The notes: generated by a model not told the origin, from the sequence alone. DNA of 64,000 nt from JAAYVZ01 sp035384965 (GCA_035384965.1 DAOOJE010000001.1:186001-250000), one strand, 5' to 3'. Numbered from the stretch's first letter, positions 1-9,314 are shown. Made by a program: numbers and translations.

Positions 1-601
1 GCAGCTCGTCGAGCTTCTCGTTCGAGAAGAGCAGGGGGTCGCCGCCGGAGACGAGCACGTCACGGACCTCGGTGTGCGCGCGCAGGTAGTCCACGATGGC
101 GTCGATTCGCTGCCCCAGCCCGCGGAGCCGGCCGTGCGCCACCAGGCGCGAGCGCGTGCAGTACCGGCAGTAGGCGGCGCAAGTGTCGGTGGCGAGCAGC
201 AGCACGCGATCCGGATACCGGTGCACGAGCCCCGGCGCCACGCTGTCGCACTCCTCGCCGCAGGGGTCGACCATGTCGGAGGGAGCCACCAACGCCTCCT
301 CCTCCCGCGGCACCACCTGCATGCGGAGCGGGCAGGCCGGGTTGAAGGGATCGAGCCGCTCGGCAAGGTATGGCGTGATGGCGACCGCCAGCTTGCTCTG
401 GCACAGCGCAAGCCCGCGCCGCTCGCCTGGCGTCAACTCGAGAAGCTGCTCGAGCTGTTCGAGCCGGCCGAGGCGGTGGCGCATCTGCCAGCGCCAGTCG
501 TTCCAGCGCGCGGTGTCGTACGTCTCGCCGAGAATGCGGCAGATGTCGAGGCGCCGCGCGCCGGCTATCAGTGGTTCGGCTGATGCAGTGGTCTCGTTCA
601 T
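1..601 (-). CDS. kamA: Lysine 2,3-aminomutase family radical SAM enzyme, 5' part only
   Basis: The gene reads leftward out of the window, so only about 200 N-terminal residues are present. The ATG at 601-599 has a GGAGG ribosome site about 9 bases upstream. The translation contains the family entry segment (WNDWRWQMRHRL, near residue 36), the substrate-domain phrase GLVHRYPDRVLLL, the radical SAM cluster CAAYCRYCTR (CxxxCxxC, near residue 145) and DVLVSGGDPL near residue 185. Known members use a 4Fe-4S cluster, S-adenosylmethionine and PLP to move the lysine alpha-amino group to the beta position, in lysine fermentation or beta-lysine/osmolyte synthesis. The PLP lysine lies in the missing C-terminal part, so EpmB (EF-P lysylation) or another subfamily cannot be excluded. 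No partner gene is visible in the window. Confidence 0.85.
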   Translation of the reverse strand, partial: MNETTASAEPLIAGARRLDICRILGETYDTARWNDWRWQMRHRLGRLEQLEQLLELTPGERRGLALCQSKLAVAITPYLAERLDPFNPACPLRMQVVPREEEALVAPSDMVDPCGEECDSVAPGLVHRYPDRVLLLATDTCAAYCRYCTRSRLVAHGRLRGLGQRIDAIVDYLRAHTEVRDVLVSGGDPLLFSNEKLDEL

Positions 602-703
602 GGTCTCCGGCCTCCACACGGGGAGGATTGCGCTCCGAAAGCAGTCAGGGTCCCGCGACACCCCGCTGGCCGGACACCGTGCCCGGTCAGCACCGGACGC
701 CAC

Positions 704-746
704 GCCCCAGGGGGCTCCGTGTGCATCGCGTCGCTATCCCTGGGGC
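704..746 (-). other. Perfect 9-bp inverted repeat in the kamA leader
   Basis: GCCCCAGGG at 704-712 pairs perfectly with CCCTGGGGC at 738-746 around a 25-base loop. It lies in the roughly 395-base gap between kamA and the pseudouridine synthase, inside the long leader expected from the upstream promoter. There is no U-run, so it is not an ordinary terminator. I did not recognise lysine, glycine, SAM, TPP, FMN or cobalamin riboswitch consensus segments. The rest of the 602-996 gap shows no gene. Confidence 0.3.
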
Positions 747-929
747 TTCATGGCGGCGCGGGGCCGCAAAAGGGAGGTGAAAGGCACTCGCGCGGGAGTC
801 CGCGCAGGGGAGAAAAGCAGGCTGGAAACTGACGAAGACGCCTCGACCGCCCGGCGCATGCTACAGAAAGTCATGCGCAGCGAGATACTTGGAGGGCGAT
901 CGGGCGAGGAGGTGTGCTCCACGCCGCAC

Positions 930-957
930 AATTTAAACCTCTAATCCGTGTTGTCAA
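930..957 (-). promoter_or_regulatory. Putative sigma-70 promoter for kamA
   Basis: On the minus strand a perfect -35 TTGACA (957-952) is followed by a 16-base spacer and TAAATT (935-930), which matches 4 of 6 bases of the -10 consensus. The AT-rich patch stands out in GC-rich surroundings. Use of this promoter would give kamA a 5' leader of more than 300 bases. Confidence 0.4.
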
Positions 958-996
958 GGGGGTGTGGCCGCGAAGCTCTTGTGGCAAGCTTGTGGC

Positions 997-1761
997 ATGA
1001 AGTATCCTGATTTGTTGATCTTTGCGGATCACCGGCTCGTGGCGATCAACAAACCGAGCGGCCTCAGTCTTTCCACCTCGCGCAAAGACCCCAGCACGGC
1101 AGTTGCCAGAATACTCGCGACGATCCCTTCAACAGATCGTGACGCATGGGGCCTCGAGGCCGAGGCCTTGTGGCTGGTGCATCGTCTGGACGTCGGGACC
1201 TCGGGGCTCGTGCTCCTGGCCCGCGACGCGGAGCATCACCGCGACCTCGTGCGGGCCCTCGTCGAGCGCCGGGTCGAAAAGACCTACCTGGCTCTCGTGT
1301 GGGGTTCGCCGCGGCCTCCAGCCGGGGCGTACACCTGGCCGCTGGCGCCCGACACCCGTGACCGGCGCCGCATGCAAGTCGACGCGAGCGGCAAACCGGC
1401 GACGAGCGCCTATCGCGTGCTGGCGTCGGCGCCGCACGTGTCGCTGGTCGAGCTCGGGCCCCGCACAGGCCGCACGCACCAGCTTCGAGTCCATCTCGCC
1501 CACGCCGGCCATCCCGTGGTCGGGGACGACCTTTACGGAGGGCCACGACAGCGCGGCGTGCGAAACCTCTCGCTGCGCCGGCACCTCTCGCCCGACCACA
1601 CGTTCCTGCACGCCTGGCGCCTCGCGCTCCCCGCGCTCGGGACCCGGCCGCCGCTCGTTCTCACGGCCCCGCTCCCCTCCGACTTCGCCGCCGCGCTAGC
1701 TGCGATCGGGGGGCAGGTCGCGGCGGCGGCCGAGGCGAGGGGGCTTCTCCACGCCGGGTGA
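997..1761 (+). CDS. RluA/RsuA-type pseudouridine synthase
   Basis: This 254-residue protein isomerises uridine to pseudouridine in rRNA or tRNA. The catalytic motif HRLDVGTSG is at residues 62-70, with the nucleophilic aspartate at 65. The downstream family motif GRTHQLRVHL is intact. No S4 RNA-binding domain precedes the catalytic domain, as in RluA-, RluC- or TruC-like short members, so the exact target base cannot be assigned. I chose the ATG at 997 because the upstream in-frame GTG (964) would add residues unlike the family. It stands between the divergent kamA and the co-directional fbaB. Confidence 0.85.
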   Translation: MKYPDLLIFADHRLVAINKPSGLSLSTSRKDPSTAVARILATIPSTDRDAWGLEAEALWLVHRLDVGTSGLVLLARDAEHHRDLVRALVERRVEKTYLALVWGSPRPPAGAYTWPLAPDTRDRRRMQVDASGKPATSAYRVLASAPHVSLVELGPRTGRTHQLRVHLAHAGHPVVGDDLYGGPRQRGVRNLSLRRHLSPDHTFLHAWRLALPALGTRPPLVLTAPLPSDFAAALAAIGGQVAAAAEARGLLHAG

Positions 1762-1803
1762 CGTGCTAGAGTTGCTCCGATCGAAAGCCGTGAGGAGGCG
1801 CCT

Positions 1804-2853
1804 GTGATCGAGACAATCCGTCAGCAACTGGGTGACAAGGTCGGGCTTCTTGACTACACCTGCCAGGGGATCCCGAAGGACATGCTCCACCTGCCGGGCC
1901 CGGATTTCGTGGACCGCATCTTCGTCCCCTCGGACCGTCCCGTGAACGTGCTCAAGGCTCTGAGCTGGATGTACGGAACCGGCCGCCTGGCCGGTACCGG
2001 CTACCTGTCGATCCTCCCGGTCGACCAGGGCATCGAGCACTCCGCGGCGGCTTCCTTCGCCCCCAACCCGATCTACCTGGACGGCGAGAACATCGTCCGT
2101 CTCGCGGTGGAGGGCGGGTGCAACGCGGTCGCCTCGACGCTCGGCGTGCTCGGCTCCGTGGCCCGCCGATGGGCCCACCGCATTCCGTTCATCGTCAAGC
2201 TCAACCACAACGAGACCCTCACCTATCCACTCACCTACGACCAGACGATGTACGGCACCGTCGAGCAGGCGTTCAACCTCGGGGCGGCCGGAGTCGGGGC
2301 CACCATCTACTTCGGCTCCTCCGAGTCGCGCCGGCAGATCCAGGAGGTCTCGGAGGCGTTCCAGGCGGCGCACGAGCTCGGGATGTTCACGGTGCTCTGG
2401 TGCTACACCCGCAACTCCGCGTTCAAGAAGGAGGGCGTGGACTACCACACCGCCGCCGACCTGACCGGCCAGGCCAACCACATCGGGGTCACCATCGAGG
2501 CGGACATCATCAAGCAAAAGCAGCCCGAGTGCCAGGGCGGCTACACCGCCATCGGCTTCGGCCACACCTCCAAACTGGTGTACGAGAAGCTGGCAGTCGA
2601 CAACCCCATCGAGTGGACGAGGTGGCAGGTCGCCAACTGCTACCTGGGGCGCATCGGCATGATCAACTCCGGCGGGGCCTCTGGCAAGAACGACCTCGGA
2701 CAGGCGGTGCTGACCGCCGTGATCAACAAGCGGGCAGGCGGAATGGGGCTCATTTCCGGCCGCAAGGCGTTCCAGAAGCCGATGGCCGACGGCGTGGCGC
2801 TGCTCCACGCCATCCAGGACGTGTACCTGTGCCCGGAGGTCACCGTCGCCTGA
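1804..2853 (+). CDS. fbaB: Class I fructose-bisphosphate aldolase, archaeal/DhnA type
   Basis: The 349-residue protein cleaves or forms fructose-1,6-bisphosphate from dihydroxyacetone phosphate and glyceraldehyde-3-phosphate in the cytoplasm through a Schiff-base lysine. Length and sequence follow E. coli FbaB closely throughout: KLNHNETL, QTMYGTVEQAFNLGA, IYFGSSESRRQI, NSAFKKEGVDYH and NKRAGGMGLISGRKAF are all recognisable. The Schiff-base lysine is probably the one in ADIIKQK, by analogy with archaeal enzymes. The start is GTG at 1804 with GAGGAGG just upstream. With glycogen phosphorylase at 6787-9264 it points to active glycogen and glycolytic/gluconeogenic metabolism. Confidence 0.93.
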   Translation: MIETIRQQLGDKVGLLDYTCQGIPKDMLHLPGPDFVDRIFVPSDRPVNVLKALSWMYGTGRLAGTGYLSILPVDQGIEHSAAASFAPNPIYLDGENIVRLAVEGGCNAVASTLGVLGSVARRWAHRIPFIVKLNHNETLTYPLTYDQTMYGTVEQAFNLGAAGVGATIYFGSSESRRQIQEVSEAFQAAHELGMFTVLWCYTRNSAFKKEGVDYHTAADLTGQANHIGVTIEADIIKQKQPECQGGYTAIGFGHTSKLVYEKLAVDNPIEWTRWQVANCYLGRIGMINSGGASGKNDLGQAVLTAVINKRAGGMGLISGRKAFQKPMADGVALLHAIQDVYLCPEVTVA

Positions 2854-3024
2854 CCGGCGCTTTCCACCCGCGCCCTTGACCGGCCGGCCGGCGCGCGACC
2901 CCCGCGCCCTTGGCCCCTCCCCTTGCGACCCCGGGGCATGTATCCTCGGCGCGGGCGGGGACGACGCCGACTCCCGGTCGTGGCCGGGATCGCCCGTTGC
3001 GCCGCCTCTCGTCCCGGGAGCGTG

Positions 3025-4200
3025 ATGCGCGTTCTCTGCGTCGCCACCAAGTCACCCTGGCCCGCCATCGGCGGCGGCAGGGCCGACCTGCGCGGGCTGG
3101 TTGACGCGCTGGCCATGGCGGGCGCCGAGCCGCGCGTCGTCGCGCCGGGGCCCGTCGCCGATCCAGTGCCAGAGCCACCTGTCAGCGTGCGCGGTGTCGA
3201 CACAGGTCCCCGGGCGTGGCCCTGGAGCGTGCTCGCGGCCGTGCGCAACCGCTCCGCGGTGATGGCGCGGTACGAGATGAAGGCCCTCGCTGCGGCGGTG
3301 GAGAGGGAGTTCGCGAGCTTCCGCCCTGCCGTCGTTCACATCCAGCAAGCGCAGCTCGGCTGGCTCCTGCCGGCGCTGCGCGGCCGCGTCGCGACCGTTT
3401 TGCGCCAGGAAAACGTCGAGGCCGACCTGATCGCCCGCCTGGCCACGGTCTCGTGGTGGGGCTTGCGGTGGTTTCTCGCCCGCGAGGCCAGGGCGCTGGC
3501 CCGGGCCGAGGCGGTCGCCTGCCGCCAGGCCCACGTGGTGGCGGCGATCTCGGAAGCCGACGGCTCGCGGCTCGGCGAGCTGGTGCCCGAGGCGGTCGTG
3601 AGGGTGATCCCCGCCGCCTTGCCGGTGGCGGCAGCGGACGGGCGCGAGCGGCTCGGCGGCGAGCCTCCCCTGCTCTGCCTCGGGTCGTTCAACTGGCGGC
3701 CCAACCGCGACGGGGCCGAGTGGCTGCTGCGCGAGGTGTGGCCGGGGCTCAAGGAGCGGCTTCCCGGCGCTGTCCTCCACCTCGCCGGTCCGGGCTCGGA
3801 ATCGCTCGGACGAGACCTCGGCGGCGTGGTTCGCCACGGTATCGTCGCCGACGCCCGCCGGATGTACGACCCGCGCTCGATCGCGCTGATCCCGCTGCGC
3901 GTCGGCTCGGGCGTGCGCATGCGCCTGCTCGAGGCGTGGGCCGCTGGCGTGCCCGCCGTCACCACGCCGGCGGGGTGCACGGGCCTCGGCGCCGAGCGCC
4001 CCGAGGCGGCGCTGGTTGCCGACTCCGCCGAGGCGTTCTGTGCGGCGGTGGCCCGACTGGCGGCCGATGCCGAGCTGCGCGAGAGGCTCGTCGGCTCCGG
4101 GCAGCGGATGCTCGAGGACCACCAGCCATCGCGCATCGCTGCAGCGGCGCGAGCCTGCTACGACGAGGCGATCGCCCGTCACCGGGCCGGCGCCGGCTGA
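3025..4200 (+). CDS. Family 4 glycosyltransferase (GT-B fold)
   Basis: The 391-residue protein probably transfers a sugar from a nucleotide-sugar donor onto an envelope polysaccharide or glycolipid. The N-terminal Rossmann half begins MRVLCVATKSPWP and carries the GGGRADLRGLVDAL acceptor-side loop. The C-terminal half has LGSFNWRPNRDGAEWL (near residue 215) and the donor-site region PLRVGSGVRMRLLEAWAAG followed by PAVTTPAGCTGL. The start is ATG at 3025 (GTG at 3022 is an alternative), because the open frame upstream is Arg-rich and unlike the family. The stop region overlaps the convergent flippase gene by 22 bases. The specific sugar and acceptor are unknown. Confidence 0.85.
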   Translation: MRVLCVATKSPWPAIGGGRADLRGLVDALAMAGAEPRVVAPGPVADPVPEPPVSVRGVDTGPRAWPWSVLAAVRNRSAVMARYEMKALAAAVEREFASFRPAVVHIQQAQLGWLLPALRGRVATVLRQENVEADLIARLATVSWWGLRWFLAREARALARAEAVACRQAHVVAAISEADGSRLGELVPEAVVRVIPAALPVAAADGRERLGGEPPLLCLGSFNWRPNRDGAEWLLREVWPGLKERLPGAVLHLAGPGSESLGRDLGGVVRHGIVADARRMYDPRSIALIPLRVGSGVRMRLLEAWAAGVPAVTTPAGCTGLGAERPEAALVADSAEAFCAAVARLAADAELRERLVGSGQRMLEDHQPSRIAAAARACYDEAIARHRAGAG

Positions 4201-5621
4201 CGGCCGCGCCACAGGCTGCCGACGGCCAGCCCCGAGCCGACCGCCGCGGCGGCCCCCGCCCCGACGAGGCGCGCCAGCAGGCTCGCCGGCCCGGCGGCCG
4301 CGGCGAGCGCCGCCAGCACACCCGCAACGACCGGCATCGGGAGGTCGTGGCGGAGCAGGGGGGTCGGCTCCCGCCGCGCCAGCGCGACAGAAAGCCCCAG
4401 TGTCCGCCCGCCGGCCATGACCAGGATGGCAAGGGCGGCGCCGGTCGCCCCCAGGCTCGGCATCAGCCCGAGGCCCGCCGCGACGCCGCCGAGGGTGGCG
4501 GCACCGGTGACCCGCGACACTGCCGAATTCCACCCGCCGGCCACGAGCGTGGTGTCCTTCCCGACCGCCAGCCAGTCGAGCGCCAGGGCGATCCCGAGGA
4601 TGCGCAGCGGGCCCGCACCGCCGGCGTACGCGGCGCCGAACAACAGCTGCAGCACCACCTCGGGAAGCAGGAGGAACGCCACCACGGCCGGCCACACCAG
4701 CGCGTACGTGAGCAGCTTCGAGCGCCCGTACAACCGCGCCAGCTCGGGGCCGGAGCCGAAGGCTGCGGCCTGCGGGAGAAAGCTGTGCGCCACGGAGGCC
4801 AGCGCGAGCTGCGGCGCCTTCGTCAACCCCCGCGCCACCCCGTACACCCCCACCACCGCCACCGGGGCGAAGACGCCGAGCAGCAGCACATCCATCCAGG
4901 CAGCGAGCTGCGAGCACGCTTCGATGACGACGAACGGCGGCAGCATGGCGGACAGGCCGCGGTCCGCCGCGATGCCCTCGGCCGTGTCGAGAAAGCCGCG
5001 TCGTGCCGCGTAGACAACGAAGAGGCTCTCGGCCAGCACCGACCCCAGCGCGAACCCGGCCGCCACGGCGAGCCGTCCACCGCCGGCGAGGACTGCCACG
5101 CCGACCGCGAGGGCGCGCAGAGCGCCACCGCCGCCGTCGCGCAGCACCGCCCGGCCGAAGGTGTCACCGTGACCTCTCGCCGCCCCCAGGGTCGCCACCC
5201 CGACCGCCAGCGCCAGCACCACCGGGGCCAGCACCAGCAGCGTCTCGGGCAGCGTGGCGAAGCGGGCCGGGAAGGGCACCAGCAGCGCGGCCGCCACGAC
5301 GAGCGCCGTCATCGCCGCCCCGCTGCCGAGCCCGAGGCGCACCGCGCTCGCAGCGCACCGGCGAGCCGCCTCCCCGTCCCCCCCCGCGCGCAGCCGGGCC
5401 ACCCGCTCCGCCGCGGCGGTGGCGAGACCGAGCCCCGCCACGCCCCCCAGCGCCGAGACGACCGCAATCCCCAGCAGCACCAGGCCGAGTTCGGCCGGGG
5501 CGAGCGCGCGCGCCATGAGGATGCGGACCGCCAGCGTCCCGGCCAGCGCCGAGACGCTCCCGGCCAGCACGGCCATGGCCGGCGCAGCCACCGTCGAGCG
5601 GGAGAGGTCGAGGCGCGGCAT
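4179..5621 (-). CDS. Polysaccharide flippase-like membrane protein (MOP superfamily)
   Basis: This 480-residue, highly hydrophobic protein has about 12-14 predicted membrane segments, rich in Ala, Leu, Val and Gly. It begins MPRLDLSRSTVAAPAMAVLAG and contains the arrangement typical of Wzx/MurJ-like exporters, such as GVYGVARGLTKAPQLALASV and FLPQAAAFGSG. Such proteins flip lipid-linked sugar repeat units across the inner membrane. The convergent glycosyltransferase supports a role in surface polysaccharide. The ATG at 5621 is the first plausible start; the open frame continues upstream in low-quality sequence. The substrate cannot be predicted. Confidence 0.75.
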   Translation of the reverse strand: MPRLDLSRSTVAAPAMAVLAGSVSALAGTLAVRILMARALAPAELGLVLLGIAVVSALGGVAGLGLATAAAERVARLRAGGDGEAARRCAASAVRLGLGSGAAMTALVVAAALLVPFPARFATLPETLLVLAPVVLALAVGVATLGAARGHGDTFGRAVLRDGGGGALRALAVGVAVLAGGGRLAVAAGFALGSVLAESLFVVYAARRGFLDTAEGIAADRGLSAMLPPFVVIEACSQLAAWMDVLLLGVFAPVAVVGVYGVARGLTKAPQLALASVAHSFLPQAAAFGSGPELARLYGRSKLLTYALVWPAVVAFLLLPEVVLQLLFGAAYAGGAGPLRILGIALALDWLAVGKDTTLVAGGWNSAVSRVTGAATLGGVAAGLGLMPSLGATGAALAILVMAGGRTLGLSVALARREPTPLLRHDLPMPVVAGVLAALAAAAGPASLLARLVGAGAAAAVGSGLAVGSLWRGRQPAPAR

Positions 5622-5727
5622 CGGTTGCCCGGGAGCATTCTCCCACTCTCCGGGTGTGGTAGGGTGCGCGCAACGTCCCGCGGTGCAGCCGGACGGCGCG
5701 CCGCGACCCCAGGGAGGACCCCCCAGC

Positions 5728-6747
5728 ATGCTGCGCAAGCCTGTCGTGCTCATCACCGGAGCCAGCGGCGAGATCGGACACGGGCTCATCACCAGCCTGG
5801 CACGCCGCGGCGAGCGGCGCATCGTCACCCTCGACGTCAAGGCTCTCGAGCCCGACCTCGCCCGGCTCGTCGACCAGGAGATCATCGGCTCGATCCTCGA
5901 CACCGCCCTGCTCGAGCGCCTGATCGCCGAGTATGAGGTGGACCTCATCTTTCACCTGGCCGCGCTGCTCTCGACCCGCAGCGAGTTCACCCCCATGGCC
6001 GCGCACCAGGTCAACGTAGAGGGCACGCTGCACCTGCTCGAGTTCGCCCAGCGGCAGGGGGAGTCGCACGGCCGGCCGGTCGTGTTCCTTTACCCCTCCT
6101 CGATCGCCGCTTACGGCTTGCCGGACCTCGAGACCAAGACCCGGGCAGGGCGGGTGGGCGAGGACGACTTCAACGCCCCCTCGACGATGTACGGCTGCAA
6201 CAAGCTCTACTGTGAGCACCTGGGGCGCTACTACGCCCGCCACTACAAGCGCCTGGCGCCCGAGACGCTGGCCGGCAAGGTGGACTTCCGCGCCATCCGC
6301 TTCCCAGGGCTGATCTCGGCCGTCACGGTGCCGTCCGGCGGGACCTCCGACTTCGCGCCCGAGATGATCCACGCTGCGGCCCAGGGCAAGCCCTACGCGT
6401 GCTTCGCCCGGCCCGACACCCGTATCCCGTTCATGGCCATGCCGGACGGCGTCGCGGCGCTGCTCGCGCTGGCCGCGGCCGGGCGCGAGCGGCTGACACG
6501 CACGGTTTACAACATCGGCGCCTTCAATCCGTCTGCCAGCGAAATCGAGGCCATCGTCCGGCAGGCGTTCCCGTCCGCCGACATCACCTACCAGGTCGAT
6601 GTCAAGCGGCAGGGCATCCTCGACTCCTGGCCGGCCGACGTGGACGACAGCGCCGCCCGGCGCGACTGGAGCTTCGCGCCCGAGTACGACCTCCGGCGTG
6701 CCTTCGAGGAGTACCTCATCCCGACGATTCGCCAGCGCTACCGCTGA
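5728..6747 (+). CDS. SDR-type L-threonine 3-dehydrogenase or close NAD-dependent epimerase relative
   Basis: The 339-residue extended short-chain dehydrogenase has an N-terminal Rossmann motif (ITGASGEIGHG, near residue 9) and a catalytic YxxxK in TMYGCNKLYCE. The segments FRAIRFPGLISA, GGTSDFAPEMIHAAAQGKPY and DTRIPFMAMPDGV match the pattern specific to SDR-type threonine dehydrogenases, which oxidise threonine to 2-amino-3-ketobutyrate. A nucleotide-sugar epimerase is the alternative, given the neighbouring flippase, but those motifs argue against it. The start is ATG at 5728 with GGGAGG about 10 bases upstream. No 2-amino-3-ketobutyrate CoA ligase is adjacent. Confidence 0.72.
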   Translation: MLRKPVVLITGASGEIGHGLITSLARRGERRIVTLDVKALEPDLARLVDQEIIGSILDTALLERLIAEYEVDLIFHLAALLSTRSEFTPMAAHQVNVEGTLHLLEFAQRQGESHGRPVVFLYPSSIAAYGLPDLETKTRAGRVGEDDFNAPSTMYGCNKLYCEHLGRYYARHYKRLAPETLAGKVDFRAIRFPGLISAVTVPSGGTSDFAPEMIHAAAQGKPYACFARPDTRIPFMAMPDGVAALLALAAAGRERLTRTVYNIGAFNPSASEIEAIVRQAFPSADITYQVDVKRQGILDSWPADVDDSAARRDWSFAPEYDLRRAFEEYLIPTIRQRYR

Positions 6748-6752
6748 CGACG

Positions 6753-6782
6753 GCCGCCACGGACCGGACCGCGCCTGGCGGC
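6753..6782. terminator. Hairpin between convergent genes
   Basis: GCCGCCA (6753-6759) pairs with TGGCGGC (6776-6782). It sits exactly in the 39-base gap between the convergent dehydrogenase and glycogen phosphorylase genes. There is no U-run on either strand, so termination is inferred mainly from its position. Confidence 0.3.
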
Positions 6783-6786
6783 GCGC

Positions 6787-9264
6787 TCACCGGCCGTGGC
6801 CGGCCAGCGGCACCGGATCAAGGTTCCAGATCCGGCGCGCGTACTCGTGGATCGCCCGGTCGGAGGAGAATTCCCCCATGTGGGCGACGTTGCGGATCGC
6901 CATCGCGGCCCACCGGCGGCGATCCCTGAACGCCTCGCTGGCACGGGCCTGCGCGTCGACGTACGAGCGGAAGTCGGCGAGGTGCATGAAGCGGTCTCCC
7001 CGCTCCATGAGCGCCGACCAGATGTCGGCCAGCACGCTGCGGTCGCCGCCGACGAAGAGGCCGTCGCGAATCGCGTCGACGACCGCCCCGAGTTCGGGGT
7101 CGGCCGCCGCCAGGTCATGCGGGCTGTAGCGCCCCGAGGCCCGAAGCTCCGCCACCTGCCGCGCGTCGAGGCCGAAGATGAAGATGCTCTCCTCCCCCAC
7201 CGCATCGCGGATCTCGATGTTGGCCCCGTCGAGGGTTCCGATCGTGAGCGCCCCATTGAGGGCCAGCTTCATGTTGCCGGTGCCCGAAGCCTCCATCCCG
7301 GCGGTCGAGATCTGCTCCGAGAGGTCGGCGGCCGGAATGACGAGACCGGCCAGGGTCACGCGGTAGTCCGGCACAAACACGACCTTCAAGCGGCCCCCCA
7401 CGGCCGGATCGTGGTTGACCACATCGGCCACCGCGTTGATGAGCTTGATGACCAGCTTGGCCATGCGGTACGAGGGCGCGGCCTTGGCCCCGAACACGAA
7501 CGTCCTGGGAACGATGTCGAGCCCCGGGTTGGCCTTCAGCCGCAGGTACAGGGCAATGATGTGCATGGCGTTGAGGAGCTGCCGCTTGTACTCGTGGAGG
7601 CGCTTGACCTGCACGTCGAAGAGCGAGTCGGGGTCGACTTCGATGCCGCATAACTCGGCGAGGCGGCTCGCCAGGTCCGCCTTGTTGGCTCGCTTGATGG
7701 CCAGGAACTCGTCCTGGAACGACGGCGAGTCGACGAAGCGCAACAGCTCCCGCAGTCGCTCCAGGTCGCGCGTCCACCCGTCGCCGATGCGGGCGGAAAT
7801 CGCCTTCGACAGCCGCGGGTTGCACGCGAGCAGCCAGCGCCGCGGCGTGATGCCGTTGGTGATCGACACGAAGCGCTCCGGCCACATGTCGGCGAAGTCC
7901 CTCACGACGTGCTCCCTGAGCAACGCCGTGTGCAGCTTTGCCACACCGTTGACGTGGTGCGAGCCGACGATGGCGAGGTGCGCCATCCGGAAGCGCCGCT
8001 CGCCGTCCTCCTGCACCAGCGAGACCCGGCGCAGCCGCTCCACGTCCCCCGGATAGGCGGCCGCGACCTTGTCGAGAAAACGCTTGTTGATGTCGTAGAT
8101 GATCTGCACGTGGCGGGGTAGGAGGCGCTGCATGAGCCACACCGGCCACGTCTCGAGCGCCTCGGGCAGCAGCGTGTGGTTGGTGTAGGCGCATGACGCC
8201 CGGGTGAGCCGCCACGCCCGCTCCCAGCCGAGCCCCGCCTCGTCGAGGAAGAAGCGCATGAGTTCTGCCACCGTGAGGGCCGGGTGGGTGTCGTTGAGCT
8301 GGAACGCCACCTTGTCCGGGAACAGCTCCCAGCTCTCGCCGTACAGGTTGCGGAACCGGCGCACGACGTCGCGCACCGCACATGCCACCAGGAAGTACTC
8401 CTGAGTCAGCCGCAGCTCACGGCCGGCTTCGGCCTCGTCCGAGGGGTACAGCACTCGCGTGATGGCCTCGGCTCGCTCGCGCCCGGCCACGGCCCGCAGG
8501 AAGTCGCCCTGCGAGAAGATCTCGAAGTCGAACTCATCCGGGGCTTCCGCCTTCCAGAGCCGAAGCACCGAGACGGTGGGGGTCCCGAAGCCAGCAACCA
8601 GCACGTCGTACGGCACGCCGTGCAGCACCCGGGCGTGGGTCCATCGGGACGTCGCGGAGCCGTCGCCGGCCGCTTCCGTCTCGAGGTGCCCCCCGATCGG
8701 CACCGGCACCATCAGGTCGGGCCGGCAAATCTCCCAGGCGTAGCCGCGCTTCAGCCACGTGTCCGGCACCTCGCGCTGCCAGCCTTCTGCAAGCTCCTGG
8801 CGGAAGATCCCGAAGTCGTAGCGCAGCCCGTAACCGAACGCCGGGTAGTCGAGCGTGGCCAGTGACTCGATGAAACAGGCCGCCAGTCGCCCCAAACCGC
8901 CGTTGCCGAGGCCGGGGTCCGGCTCTTCCTCGACGATGCGATCGAGGTCGAGCCCGATCTCGGCCAGCGCCTGCGTCGCAACCTCCCGCAGCCCGGTGGC
9001 GATGAGGTTGTTCTCGACCAGCCGCCCCATGAGGTACTCCATCGACAGGTAGTGGACGGTCTTCGGCCGCCTGGCGGCGTAGGTCTGCTGCGTGAGGACG
9101 GCCCGGTCGATGAGCTGCTCGCGAATCGTCAGCTGGAGCGCCGCCAGGTGGTCGGCCGGCTTCGCCTCGCCGAGCTCCAGACCGCGGATGTAGCGCAGGT
9201 TGAAGAGGAACCGCTGCCGGAACAGCTCGGACTGTGCGTCATGGCGGACAACCGCTGTGGCCAA
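6787..9264 (-). CDS. glgP: Glycogen/starch/alpha-glucan phosphorylase
   Basis: This 825-residue cytoplasmic enzyme phosphorolyses alpha-1,4-glucan to glucose-1-phosphate. Family segments are intact: VHYLSMEYLMGR, the glycine-rich GLGNGGLGRLAACF, VAFQLNDTHPAL, and the PLP site EASGTGNMKLALNGALTIGT with the Schiff-base lysine after GNM. Length is normal for GT35. There is no ATG at the homologous N terminus. A TTG at 9264-9262, preceded 7 bases upstream by GTGAGGAG, is the best start; an in-frame GTG 15 bases further upstream lies too close to its own purine stretch. The same reading frame stays open across the next gene, which is a GC-rich artefact. Confidence 0.95.
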   Translation of the reverse strand: MATAVVRHDAQSELFRQRFLFNLRYIRGLELGEAKPADHLAALQLTIREQLIDRAVLTQQTYAARRPKTVHYLSMEYLMGRLVENNLIATGLREVATQALAEIGLDLDRIVEEEPDPGLGNGGLGRLAACFIESLATLDYPAFGYGLRYDFGIFRQELAEGWQREVPDTWLKRGYAWEICRPDLMVPVPIGGHLETEAAGDGSATSRWTHARVLHGVPYDVLVAGFGTPTVSVLRLWKAEAPDEFDFEIFSQGDFLRAVAGRERAEAITRVLYPSDEAEAGRELRLTQEYFLVACAVRDVVRRFRNLYGESWELFPDKVAFQLNDTHPALTVAELMRFFLDEAGLGWERAWRLTRASCAYTNHTLLPEALETWPVWLMQRLLPRHVQIIYDINKRFLDKVAAAYPGDVERLRRVSLVQEDGERRFRMAHLAIVGSHHVNGVAKLHTALLREHVVRDFADMWPERFVSITNGITPRRWLLACNPRLSKAISARIGDGWTRDLERLRELLRFVDSPSFQDEFLAIKRANKADLASRLAELCGIEVDPDSLFDVQVKRLHEYKRQLLNAMHIIALYLRLKANPGLDIVPRTFVFGAKAAPSYRMAKLVIKLINAVADVVNHDPAVGGRLKVVFVPDYRVTLAGLVIPAADLSEQISTAGMEASGTGNMKLALNGALTIGTLDGANIEIRDAVGEESIFIFGLDARQVAELRASGRYSPHDLAAADPELGAVVDAIRDGLFVGGDRSVLADIWSALMERGDRFMHLADFRSYVDAQARASEAFRDRRRWAAMAIRNVAHMGEFSSDRAIHEYARRIWNLDPVPLAGHGR

Positions 9265-9314
9265 TCGAGAACTCCTCACCGCCTCCGCCGGGGACAACGG
9301 CGGGCGGCGGGATT

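Noticed and set aside
602..996. A lysine riboswitch upstream of kamA
   Set aside because: I looked for the conserved lysine-riboswitch segments by eye and did not find them; only generic hairpins are present.
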